34,815 bases of DNA from an uncultured Flavobacteriales bacterium (GTDB lineage: Bacteria; Bacteroidota; Bacteroidia; Flavobacteriales; Schleiferiaceae): positions 1-34,815 of the forward strand of contig CATMQD010000008.1 in the NCBI GenBank assembly GCA_950073045.1, in the 5' to 3' direction. Shown here in pieces: positions 25,763-33,980 of this stretch (positions are counted from its first letter, which is position 1; the number at the start of each line of letters is the position of its first letter). The notes under the pieces were generated by a model. That model made no database searches. It was not told the DNA's origin and was given only the letters and a program-made list of their open reading frames with translations. A program made the position numbers and the translations under genes.

Positions 25763-27031
25763 ATGAGCAAGACTTTAAAAATCATCCTAATAGCGGTAGT
25801 ACTGCTTATTATTTTCTTGGTGATTGGCAAACAGGCGGGCTGGCTAGGTAAAGAGGAAGGGCTTGCAGTAGAATTCGGGACGGTAGAGAAAATGACCATC
25901 ACCGAAACGGTGGTAGCCAGCGGAAAAATTCAACCAGAAGTGGAAGTGAAAATTTCCGCCGAAGTTTCGGGCGAAATAATCGAATTACCCTTTAAAGAAG
26001 GCGCCGCGGTTAAAAGGGGCGACCTTTTGGTGAAGATAAATCCTGACTTATTTGTAGCCGCAGTAAATCGCAGCCTGGCATCAGTTAATACGGCTAAAGC
26101 GGCCTTAGCTTCCTCTAAAGCTCAATTTTTAGAAGCCGAAAGGAATTATAATCGTAATCAAAGCTTACATAATGATGGTGTAATTAGCGATGCTGATTTT
26201 GATGCTATCAAACGTGCCTACCAAGTAGCGCAATTAGGGGTAGAAAGTGCCAAATACCAATTGCAAAGTGCGGAAGCTACCTTACAAGAAGCGCGCGATA
26301 ACTTGTCCAGAACTACCATTTACGCTCCCATGGATGGTACCATCAGCATGCTAAACTCGGAAGTGGGCGAGCGTGTTGTGGGAACCGCTCAAATGACCGG
26401 TACCGAAATCTTACGGGTGGCAAACCTCGATTTAATGGAGGTTTTAGTGGAAGTGAACGAAAATGATATCATTCAAGTGGAATTGGGTGACACGGCCCTA
26501 ATTGAAGTGGACGCCTACCTGAATAAAGAGTTTAAAGGCGAGGTTACAGAAATTGCTAACTCTGCCAATTTACAAGGTACCTCCATCGACCAGGTTACTA
26601 ATTTCGAGGTGAAGGTGAGAATCTTAAAGTCCACCTATGCCTCTTTGATGAAAGATTCTACCATGAGTCCTTTTCGTCCTGGTATGACCGCCTCTTTAGA
26701 TATTCTTACCGATCGTAAGCAGGGAGTACTGGCGGTACCCATTCAAGCGGTAACTACCAGAGCGGACACTTCGGATGTTCCAGAATACAAGCGAAAGAAG
26801 GAGACAGATGTAGATGATGATGAAATCTTCGAAATTGTATTCGTGAATAATGGAGGTGAAGCTGAATTACGGGTGGTGGAAACCGGAATTCAGGATGATG
26901 AAAATATTGTGATATTATCTGGGCTACAAGAAGGAGAGGAGATTATTACTGGTCCTTGGTCGGCAGTTTCTAAAACGCTAAGACCTAATTCTAAAATCCG
27001 AGCTAAGGAAGATCAACCTGAAGAGGAATAA
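25763..27031 (+). CDS. Periplasmic adaptor (membrane fusion) protein, MacA/HlyD type
   Basis: A 422-residue adaptor anchored by an N-terminal membrane helix (about 5-22). Order of domains: first barrel-sandwich half (ISAEVSGEIIELPFKEGAAV, about 64-83), a helical hairpin (about 95-180), second lipoyl-like half (TTIYAPMDGTISMLNSEVGE), a beta-barrel domain and a membrane-proximal domain (PIQAVTTR near 320). It would bridge an inner-membrane transporter to the TolC-type channel encoded just upstream. A MacB-like ABC transporter is the expected partner for this type but is not in the window. It is followed in the same frame, 3 bases after its stop, by tsaB. Confidence 0.9.
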   Translation: MSKTLKIILIAVVLLIIFLVIGKQAGWLGKEEGLAVEFGTVEKMTITETVVASGKIQPEVEVKISAEVSGEIIELPFKEGAAVKRGDLLVKINPDLFVAAVNRSLASVNTAKAALASSKAQFLEAERNYNRNQSLHNDGVISDADFDAIKRAYQVAQLGVESAKYQLQSAEATLQEARDNLSRTTIYAPMDGTISMLNSEVGERVVGTAQMTGTEILRVANLDLMEVLVEVNENDIIQVELGDTALIEVDAYLNKEFKGEVTEIANSANLQGTSIDQVTNFEVKVRILKSTYASLMKDSTMSPFRPGMTASLDILTDRKQGVLAVPIQAVTTRADTSDVPEYKRKKETDVDDDEIFEIVFVNNGGEAELRVVETGIQDDENIVILSGLQEGEEIITGPWSAVSKTLRPNSKIRAKEDQPEEE

Positions 27032-27034
27032 GTC

Positions 27035-27712
27035 TTGATACTAGCATTAGAAACCTCCACAAAAAACTGTTCTGTGGCCTTGATAGAAGGAGCAGAAATA
27101 AAGGCTTTAAAAGAGGCACATTCCGATCAATACATCCACTCCGAGAAATTGCATCTTTTTATTGAAGAGGCTCTGAATCAAGCAGGGTGTAAGCCATCCG
27201 ATTTGGAGGCCATTGCCGTTGGTGCGGGCCCTGGTTCTTATACCGGACTACGCATTGGTGTAACATCAGCGAAAGCACTAGCCTACAGTTTACAAATACC
27301 GCTAATAGGTGCGCGTGGACCAGAGCTGCTCGTGGCAGAGGCCATAAAGCAATTTGAGTTTCCTGAGCAGGCGATTTTGCATCCAATGATTGATGCACGT
27401 CGTATGGAAGTTTATACCGCTGATTATAATGTTCTTGCCATTCCATCTAGAGAAATTGAGGCTCGTATAATTGATGAAGACTCTTATAGCGAGCCCGGAG
27501 AGCATTTTTTCTTTGGTGATGGAGCGCCTAAGTTTAAATCGGTTTTAAATGGCCCACAGCATCATTTTTTGGATTTGGAATTACCTTCGGCGGCCCATTT
27601 CTGCCATCTGCTAAACGCTAAAATGACGAATAAAGAATTTGAGGATGTGGCCTACTTTGAGCCTTTCTACCTCAAGGAGTTTCAGGCGATAAAGCCTAAA
27701 AGCGTATTTTAG
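27035..27712 (+). CDS. tsaB: tRNA threonylcarbamoyladenosine biosynthesis protein TsaB
   Basis: TsaB is the non-catalytic partner of TsaD in making the universal t6A modification at position 37 of ANN-decoding tRNAs. The 225-residue protein shows the ASKHA-fold start ILALETSTKNCSVALI, the conserved VGAGPGSYTGLRIGVTSAK helix and IDARRMEVY. It must start at TTG 27035: the preceding adaptor gene stops in the same frame at 27029-27031 and only one codon (GTC) lies between. Co-transcription with the efflux genes looks like operon convenience. The histidine kinase starts 6 bases after the stop. Confidence 0.94.
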   Translation: MILALETSTKNCSVALIEGAEIKALKEAHSDQYIHSEKLHLFIEEALNQAGCKPSDLEAIAVGAGPGSYTGLRIGVTSAKALAYSLQIPLIGARGPELLVAEAIKQFEFPEQAILHPMIDARRMEVYTADYNVLAIPSREIEARIIDEDSYSEPGEHFFFGDGAPKFKSVLNGPQHHFLDLELPSAAHFCHLLNAKMTNKEFEDVAYFEPFYLKEFQAIKPKSVF

Positions 27713-27718
27713 GAAAAG

Positions 27719-29521
27719 ATGTTTAGCGACTTAAGTTTTAATATTTTCTCTTTAAGTCTGATTACTTCGGGTGGCTTTGCATTTATACTGGCCGCTTGGA
27801 TTATGCGGAAGCGCCGGCAAACCTTTAATTGGTTTAGTGTAATGCTTCTTGCCTCAGCTTGGTGGGCAGTAGCTTATGGCTTCGAGCTATCCACAAGCAG
27901 CATGGATCAAATGCTGATGTGGATTAAGGTGGAATACCTCGGGATTGCCTGCTTGCCTTCGCTTTGGCTGATTTTCTGCTACAGCTTTATTGGTCGCGAT
28001 AATAGTCTGAATAACCTCACCTTTATTAGCCTTTTTGCTTATTCGGCAGTTACCTATTTACTAATGCTCACTAATGAGCAGCACCATTTATTTTATCAAA
28101 GTACTTCAATCGACAAAAGCGGTCCATTTCCACTTTTGGCAATTGAGCCCGGACCTTGGTATCGACTGCATACCGTGGTTTTTTACAGTTTAGTGGTGGC
28201 AGGTTATTGGGCGCTGATCTCTCATTTACGACATACCAAGCCAGTTTTTAAGGCCCAAAGTCGACTGCTTATCATCGGGACATTAATCCCCTTGGCGGTA
28301 AATTTCGGATACATATTTTTAGATTTCCGCCCCTATGGACATATCGATTTAACACCCTTTGCTTTCTTACTTACCTCCTTTATAATTGCGGTGGGCCTAA
28401 TGCGATTTGGACTTTTTGATATTAGTCCATTAGCTCGCTCTAAGGTTATTCAGGAGCTAGGTGATGGGGTTGCCGTATTAGATGCCCGAGGTCGCTTAAT
28501 TGATTTTAATCCCGCTTTTGAAGATATCGTTCAACATGATGGCGAGCTCTTTGGCTATAGTTTGCAAGAGTTATTACCTCATGGAAAAGTGGAGGAAGAG
28601 TTCCCGATTTTAAAGGAAGAGGGAATTAAAGACTACCACATGAACTTGAAAGATGGTCGAGTTTTCGAAGTAACGGCCAATGGTATGTTCGAAAAAACTG
28701 GATTGTTTAATGGTAGTGCGGTACTCTTTAAAAATGTTAGCCAGCGTGTAGAAAGTCAAAGAAGCTTGGAGGAGAAGAACGATCAATTGGAAAAGTTGAA
28801 TGCTTTAAAAGATCGATTGTTTTCCATTATAGCCCATGATTTACGGGGCCCGCTTTTAAATCTACGTGAAACTCTAAAATTGGTTAACTCTGATGCGCTA
28901 AACGATGAGGAGCGCAACCAAGTGATGAAGCTCCTTACTGGCGAAGTAGATCAAAGTGTGGGGCTCATGCAAAATCTATTAGATTGGGCTCAGAGTCAGC
29001 AACAAGGAGAAAGATTGGAATTAAGCTTATTCGACGCGGAGGATGTTTTTCTAGAGGCCATAGAACCCTTGAAGGCATCTATGAAAAAGAAGCGTCAAGA
29101 ATTAGTAGTTAATTTTAAAGATGCAACTTCGGTGTATGCCGATTGGGACCGGATAAAAATCGTTTTGCGTAACCTGGTCAACAACGCTGTGAAGTTTACT
29201 TCAGAAGATGGTAAAATTCATTTGTGGATTGAGGCAGTTGGCGATAAAGTGTGGTTTTGTATACAAGATAATGGGGTTGGGTTAAGTGAGGAGCAAATGA
29301 AGAAGCTTAGGGAAAATGCTCCCTTAGAAAGTACCTATGGAACTCTAAATGAAAAGGGATCAGGTATAGGTCTTATGCTGATTAGAGATTTTTTAAAGCA
29401 ACATGGATCCCGCTTGGAAATTGAAAGTGAAATGGGATTTGGATCAACCTTTAGTTTTGGCCTACCAAGAATTCCCAATGAGAGTCACCCTTCTGACCCA
29501 GATCTTTATAAATACCAATAA
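27719..29521 (+). CDS. Membrane sensor histidine kinase with N-terminal 7TM region and PAS domain
   Basis: A 600-residue sensor kinase. Seven hydrophobic segments (about 12-29, 39-55, 74-91, 101-118, 152-170, 182-200, 212-230) form a histidine-kinase N-terminal 7TM region. Next come a PAS domain (about 243-340, VAVLDARGRLIDFNPAFEDIV), a short coiled coil (about 342-362), HisKA with phospho-acceptor His373 (SIIAHDLRGPLLNL) and HATPase_c with the N box (Asn489), DNGVG (517-521) and GSGIGL (547-552). All catalytic motifs look intact. No response regulator is adjacent, so it is an orphan and its signal is unknown. Its stop overlaps the convergent glycosyltransferase gene by 16 bases. Confidence 0.9.
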   Translation: MFSDLSFNIFSLSLITSGGFAFILAAWIMRKRRQTFNWFSVMLLASAWWAVAYGFELSTSSMDQMLMWIKVEYLGIACLPSLWLIFCYSFIGRDNSLNNLTFISLFAYSAVTYLLMLTNEQHHLFYQSTSIDKSGPFPLLAIEPGPWYRLHTVVFYSLVVAGYWALISHLRHTKPVFKAQSRLLIIGTLIPLAVNFGYIFLDFRPYGHIDLTPFAFLLTSFIIAVGLMRFGLFDISPLARSKVIQELGDGVAVLDARGRLIDFNPAFEDIVQHDGELFGYSLQELLPHGKVEEEFPILKEEGIKDYHMNLKDGRVFEVTANGMFEKTGLFNGSAVLFKNVSQRVESQRSLEEKNDQLEKLNALKDRLFSIIAHDLRGPLLNLRETLKLVNSDALNDEERNQVMKLLTGEVDQSVGLMQNLLDWAQSQQQGERLELSLFDAEDVFLEAIEPLKASMKKKRQELVVNFKDATSVYADWDRIKIVLRNLVNNAVKFTSEDGKIHLWIEAVGDKVWFCIQDNGVGLSEEQMKKLRENAPLESTYGTLNEKGSGIGLMLIRDFLKQHGSRLEIESEMGFGSTFSFGLPRIPNESHPSDPDLYKYQ

Positions 29522-30501
29522 TCGCTGCCGGGTTTTAAGTGTCGACTGAGCAGAAAGGCTTCTAAATCTTTCCGCTCGGCAGGGTTGGGGTAAACGCCAA
29601 TTAAGACTTTTATTCCTGACCGACTTTCTAATTTTCGGTAATCTTCAATTGGAAAACCGAGGATACCTTCTGGGAATCGATGGGGCTCTAAATCCATCCA
29701 GCGAAAGCGAATTCCTTTTTTCTTAAGTAAAGCTGCAGTAATGCGTGCTTTTCTGCCAGAACCCCACAGCACCAATTCTTCAAAGCTTTCTAGTTCAATA
29801 AATCGTTGGAGCTTTAAGGTGAAGAAGGACTCTTGTTGATAATGGGCTGAATTTCGAGAAGTGCGATTAGGATGTTCTCGCCATAAAAGGGTAGTAGAAC
29901 TTAGGCAATGAACCTCAAAATTATGCTGATAGCAGCGGAAGCACCAATCGTAATCTTCGGGGTACTCTAAATTATTGAAACCACCAATATTTAGCAATTC
30001 CTCTCGTCGCATCAGCCAATTAGGCGAAGCTATTACACACTCACGGTAGATGTCGGTCCAGGTTTGCCCATTTAAGTTTAGCTCATTTAGCCAATCTTGA
30101 TATTTAGCATAACCTGTGGAAATGGGTCGATCAGAAAAATACTGCACTAAACCCGTAACAATGGTTTTGGCGGATGAACCTTCCAGGAGGTTTAGCATTA
30201 AACGCAAGCGATCGGGAGGTAAAAGGTCGTCGGCATCAAAACGACCAACATATTCTCCCTTTGCTTTACGCAGGCCTAATACTAGGGCAGGGATAATACC
30301 TTTTTCTTTATTGATGAAAAGTCGAATTCTGCTATCATCTGCTGCTAGCTCTTCCACTACCGAACGGCTATGGTCACTAGATTGATCGTCCACTGCAATT
30401 AATTCCCAGTCGCTAAAATCTTGATCCATAAGGGATAGAATCGCCTCCCGAATGAAATCCCCGGCCTGGAAAAAGGGCATGATTAAGGAGATTTTAGGCA
30501 T
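29506..30501 (-). CDS. Family 2 glycosyltransferase with C-terminal nucleotide-binding-like domain
   Basis: The N-terminal 215 residues are a GT-A fold: SLIMPFFQAGDFIREAILS, IAVDDQSSD (Asp38, Asp39), the metal-binding FDADD (89-92) and PEDYDWCFRC (181-190). It would transfer a sugar from a nucleotide donor in surface polysaccharide or glycolipid synthesis; the acceptor cannot be told. Residues about 240-331 form a second module with LVLWGSGRKARITAALL, RWMDLEP and IKVLIGVYPNPAERKDLEAF, which resembles a small Rossmann-type cofactor or sugar-binding fold. It stands alone, convergent with the kinase and divergent from the next gene. No other polysaccharide genes are nearby. Confidence 0.88.
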   Translation of the reverse strand: MPKISLIMPFFQAGDFIREAILSLMDQDFSDWELIAVDDQSSDHSRSVVEELAADDSRIRLFINKEKGIIPALVLGLRKAKGEYVGRFDADDLLPPDRLRLMLNLLEGSSAKTIVTGLVQYFSDRPISTGYAKYQDWLNELNLNGQTWTDIYRECVIASPNWLMRREELLNIGGFNNLEYPEDYDWCFRCYQHNFEVHCLSSTTLLWREHPNRTSRNSAHYQQESFFTLKLQRFIELESFEELVLWGSGRKARITAALLKKKGIRFRWMDLEPHRFPEGILGFPIEDYRKLESRSGIKVLIGVYPNPAERKDLEAFLLSRHLKPGSDYWYL

Positions 30502-30643
30502 GGAATTATAGTCTTTGCATAACCCGAGGAAATAGGCTTGGTGTGAACAGGAATAATCTGAGCACCAGAGGGGCTTTTTTAATTTAGCCTTAAAAATATC
30601 CAGATTTACGGGATTTTAAATCATTTTACCGAATTTCATAGGC

Positions 30644-31825
30644 ATGAATATCAAAGCATTAATTCTGTTTTTGGGTTTAGCACTAATCTTGGGTTCTTGT
30701 CGCTCCTCGGCTAGTTTATTTAGCATGGGTAAGGTTCAGTATAGCCCAAACAGTAAAGAAGTTTGCGAACTGCCGATTCGTATCGATCGAAACCTGTTTT
30801 TTGTAGATGTGGAAATAGAAGGGGAAACCTATAATTTCCTTTTCGACTCTGGAGCGCCGATGGTAATTTCCCAGGAGTTGGCCGAAAAGTATCAATGCAA
30901 GGTTTTAAGGACTAGTAATATCCGCGATTCCCAAAATCAGGTTCGTAAGCAGGATTATGTTTTGCTTCCCGATTTACAAATTGGCGATCGTGTTTTTAGC
31001 GGTTTAGCGGGCTTATCCAGCGACCTCAAAGCATCAGCAATTTTAAACTGCTTAAACCTTGATGGAATTATTGGTGCTAATGCAATGGCCATGCAATATT
31101 GGGATTTCTCGGTAGCCGATTCCATTATGCGAATCAGTAAAACCAAGGCACACTGGCCGGAAGGAAAGAAATACGTTTTTCATTTTGCCATGAAAAGTAC
31201 CCGTACACCATTAATTAAGCTAAAGGTTAACAATACTGATGTTTCGGGGATTACCTTCGATACAGGCTCTAGCGGTATTCTTTCATTTAATAAAAAAATG
31301 AGTAGCAGCTTTAAGGCTGAAGAGGCCCATTTTTCAGCCTATGGTTATTTAAGTGGAGGACTATTTGGCAGCGCTTTAGATACCGCTCATGAGTTTATGA
31401 TGACCTTCAATTTTCCGGATACCAATTTGCGTATTCCCATAGAACAGGAAATGAATAAGAAAGGTAAATTACTGGGTATGGGCTTTTTAAGAGACTACCA
31501 CGTTTTTTTCGATTATCCTCAAAAGGAGATCTTACTCTTGCCAAAATCGGCCGGTGCTCGAAGACCAAGTTTTCCATTTGCTCCAATTTATGAAAAGGAG
31601 CAAATAATTATTGGGATGGTAAATACGCTCATGCCCGATTCACTTAGTCATTTGCAGGTGGGAGATACCATAAGCGCAGTTAATGGTAGAGCTTTATCTA
31701 ATTCGCCAGCAGTGGCTGATTATTGTTCTATTATTCAGGATATGCGCGGTTCAGAAGTGGAAATCACCATAAAGGGAAAGGGAATTTATACTTTCCGTCG
31801 TAAAGCAATTCCACGACCAGACTAG
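30644..31825 (+). CDS. Retropepsin-like aspartyl protease lipoprotein with PDZ domain
   Basis: This 393-residue protein has a lipoprotein signal (lipobox LGSC, Cys19). Two aspartyl-protease half-domains follow: one with FLFDSGAPMVIS (Asp68) and one with ITFDTGSSGILSF (Asp206). A PDZ-like domain (about 325-390) contains VGDTISAVNGRALS and a typical end. The pair of D-S/T-G motifs is what is needed for a pepsin-like active site within one chain. It would act on the periplasmic side or cell surface, tethered to a membrane. Similar PDZ-aspartyl proteins are common in Bacteroidota and, to my knowledge, mostly uncharacterised. It ends in a 4-base overlap with the convergent thioredoxin-domain gene. 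Confidence 0.83.
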   Translation: MNIKALILFLGLALILGSCRSSASLFSMGKVQYSPNSKEVCELPIRIDRNLFFVDVEIEGETYNFLFDSGAPMVISQELAEKYQCKVLRTSNIRDSQNQVRKQDYVLLPDLQIGDRVFSGLAGLSSDLKASAILNCLNLDGIIGANAMAMQYWDFSVADSIMRISKTKAHWPEGKKYVFHFAMKSTRTPLIKLKVNNTDVSGITFDTGSSGILSFNKKMSSSFKAEEAHFSAYGYLSGGLFGSALDTAHEFMMTFNFPDTNLRIPIEQEMNKKGKLLGMGFLRDYHVFFDYPQKEILLLPKSAGARRPSFPFAPIYEKEQIIIGMVNTLMPDSLSHLQVGDTISAVNGRALSNSPAVADYCSIIQDMRGSEVEITIKGKGIYTFRRKAIPRPD

Positions 31826-33843
31826 CCCCTGAAATCCCTTTGAAAATCCTGAACCGAATTATAAGGAAGTTGACAACTACCCTGCTGACAGGGGTATATT
31901 AATGTCTTTCCTTCTTGAAGCCTTCCCGCAAAAACGGCAAGCTCCGACGCTACTGAGCTGTGAAAATAAAATTCCAAGGGACTAAACTTCAAGTCCAGTT
32001 CCTTTTGAAATTCTTCAGCCTCTGCTCCAATAATGGCTATTTCATAATAGTTGTTGGCTTCATATAATGCTAATCGAGCCCAGTTTGCAAAGCTCTCTCC
32101 ATAATCGATTACTTGCTTTTTAAGATGCGCAAGGTTTTGCTTCGCTTGCTCTAGCCAGGCACTTTTCCCGTAAATTAAGCCGAGCTTATATAAATTATGC
32201 GCCATTACGGAGTTGGCCGAAGCCATCACATTATCTTGGGTTTCCATTCCTTTACTTATTAGGGCTTCACTATTTTTTGCCCGGGTAAGAAATAGGCCGC
32301 TCTCCCGATCTTCAAAGTGCTTTAACACATAGCTTAACCAAAGCTGGGCTTGATGGAGATAGTTCTCATCAGCGCTAAGCTGCCAAAGATTTATAAAGGC
32401 TTCAATGCAAAAAGCATAATCTTCTAGTAGGCCATCAATATGACTTTCGCCTTTTTGCCAAGCGTGCATTAGCATGCCATCTTCTTTTTGCTGGCTGCTC
32501 AAAATCCAGGCGGCAGTAGACTTGGCTTTATTTAAAAACTTATCATCAGGAAAGGCTCTGTAGGCATCACAAGCAGCAGTTATCATCAGGGCATTCCAGC
32601 TGCAAAGAGCCTTGTCGTCTAATCCAGGTTTTATACGCTCTTTCCGCTTTTCGAGTAAAAGCTTTTGCCAGGTCTTTACTTTCGATTTTAAATCGCTTAA
32701 AGCGAAATTGAAACCTTGGGCAATATCTTCATCCTTAGCCCGACGTAATAGAATGTAGTTCTCATTTTCCCAATAGCCATCTTCATTAATGCTATAATAG
32801 GCTGCAAAAATTGGCCACTCGGTATTGGGGATTAAGCTTTGAAGTTCTTCTTTTTTCCAGATGTAGTATTTTCCTTCTTCACCTTCGCTATCGGCATCTA
32901 AGGCAGAGTACCAGGCACCACTGGGGTCTAGCATCTCTCTTTCCAAAAACTGCCAACTTTGTTGCAGGGTTTCTTCGTATAAAGGCTTTTTAAAATGTCG
33001 ATAGGCTTTCGAGTAAAGGCTAATCAGCTGGGCATTATCATAAAGCATTTTTTCAAAATGGGGAACTTTCCAAAGGGCATCCACCGAATAGCGTGCAAAG
33101 CCACCACCAATTTGATCGTAAATACCACCCATGGCCATTTTATCTAAACTAAGCTCTACCTGAGTTAGAGCTTCGGAATTATTCTGAGCCAAACCGTATT
33201 CCAATAAGAAGTTTAGGTTTACCGGCATAGGGAATTTAGGAGCTCTTTTCGGACCTCCTTCCAAATTGTCGAAACTCTTCGACCATTCCTGTACTAATTC
33301 ATCGAGCTCCTTTGGCTCAATTTGTAAAGGAGAGCGATTTAGCTTTACCAGCATACTCTGTTGGATTCCTTGGGTTAATTGCTCGCCATAGTTCCGAACC
33401 TGATCTTTATCCTCGCGGTACATTTCGGCCAATTGTTGTAAAACCTCCAGCCACTTGTTAAGTGGAACATAAGTAGCTCCCCAAACTGGTTTTCCATCAG
33501 GTAAACAAACCACATTGAGGGGCCAGCCACCTTGGCCTTTCATTAATTGCAAGGCTCGCATGTAAATCTCATCGATATCTGGTCTTTCCTCACGATCCAC
33601 CTTTATTGGGATGAAATGGGCGTTCATTACCTCCGCAGCTTCATTTTTCTCAAAAACTTCTGCCTCCATTACATGGCACCAATGACAAGCGCTGTATCCA
33701 ATACTTACAATTAAAAGTCGATCAAGCTCCACAGCTTTCTCTAAAAGCTCCGGACTCCAAGTTTGCCAGTTAACCGGATTATTTGCATGTTGCTGTAAAT
33801 AAGGACTTTTAGAGCTGGATAGCTCGTTTTTATAGATGTTCAT
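31822..33843 (-). CDS. yyaL: Thioredoxin-domain / DUF255 protein of the YyaL-SSP411 family
   Basis: A 673-residue protein, normal length for the family. The N-terminal thioredoxin-like DUF255 domain (about 1-165) has SSKSPYLQQHANNPVNW, the CHWC redox motif (Cys53, Cys56), VDREERPDIDEIYM and GWPLNVVCLPDGKPVWGATY. The rest is an alpha/alpha barrel like N-acylglucosamine 2-epimerases, with RYSVDALWKVPHFEKMLYDNAQL, DADSEGEEGKYY and KPGLDDKALCSWNALMI. It lacks a signal peptide and is probably cytoplasmic. The biochemical role of the family (human SPATA20, Bacillus YyaL) is unsettled. It is divergent from the phosphate transporter gene. Confidence 0.93.
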   Translation of the reverse strand: MNIYKNELSSSKSPYLQQHANNPVNWQTWSPELLEKAVELDRLLIVSIGYSACHWCHVMEAEVFEKNEAAEVMNAHFIPIKVDREERPDIDEIYMRALQLMKGQGGWPLNVVCLPDGKPVWGATYVPLNKWLEVLQQLAEMYREDKDQVRNYGEQLTQGIQQSMLVKLNRSPLQIEPKELDELVQEWSKSFDNLEGGPKRAPKFPMPVNLNFLLEYGLAQNNSEALTQVELSLDKMAMGGIYDQIGGGFARYSVDALWKVPHFEKMLYDNAQLISLYSKAYRHFKKPLYEETLQQSWQFLEREMLDPSGAWYSALDADSEGEEGKYYIWKKEELQSLIPNTEWPIFAAYYSINEDGYWENENYILLRRAKDEDIAQGFNFALSDLKSKVKTWQKLLLEKRKERIKPGLDDKALCSWNALMITAACDAYRAFPDDKFLNKAKSTAAWILSSQQKEDGMLMHAWQKGESHIDGLLEDYAFCIEAFINLWQLSADENYLHQAQLWLSYVLKHFEDRESGLFLTRAKNSEALISKGMETQDNVMASANSVMAHNLYKLGLIYGKSAWLEQAKQNLAHLKKQVIDYGESFANWARLALYEANNYYEIAIIGAEAEEFQKELDLKFSPLEFYFHSSVASELAVFAGRLQEGKTLIYPCQQGSCQLPYNSVQDFQRDFRG

Positions 33844-33922
33844 CTAGATGCTATTTTCGCGCTCAATTTACAGGACAATTAATGGATTGCATTGTTCACC
33901 TTCGGTAAAGCGCTTACTTAAC

Positions 33923-33951
33923 TTGGAGGTAACATTAGAATTCAATTTTTG
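33923..33951 (+). promoter_or_regulatory. Candidate promoter of the phosphate transporter gene
   Basis: TTG at 33923-33925, an 18-base spacer and AATTTTTG at 33944-33951 match the Bacteroidota consensus at all positions but the first base of the -7 box. It lies 29 bases before the transporter ATG in the 137-base divergent gap. Confidence 0.42.
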
Positions 33952-33980
33952 CACAAAATCATTTCACCCGGAAATACTTC

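Noticed and set aside
30561-30580. Possible terminator hairpin (AGCACC/GGGGCT with six T) between the divergent glycosyltransferase and lipoprotein genes
   Set aside because: The stem is six pairs with a mismatch and a 3-base loop, and no plus-strand transcript is expected to arrive there.
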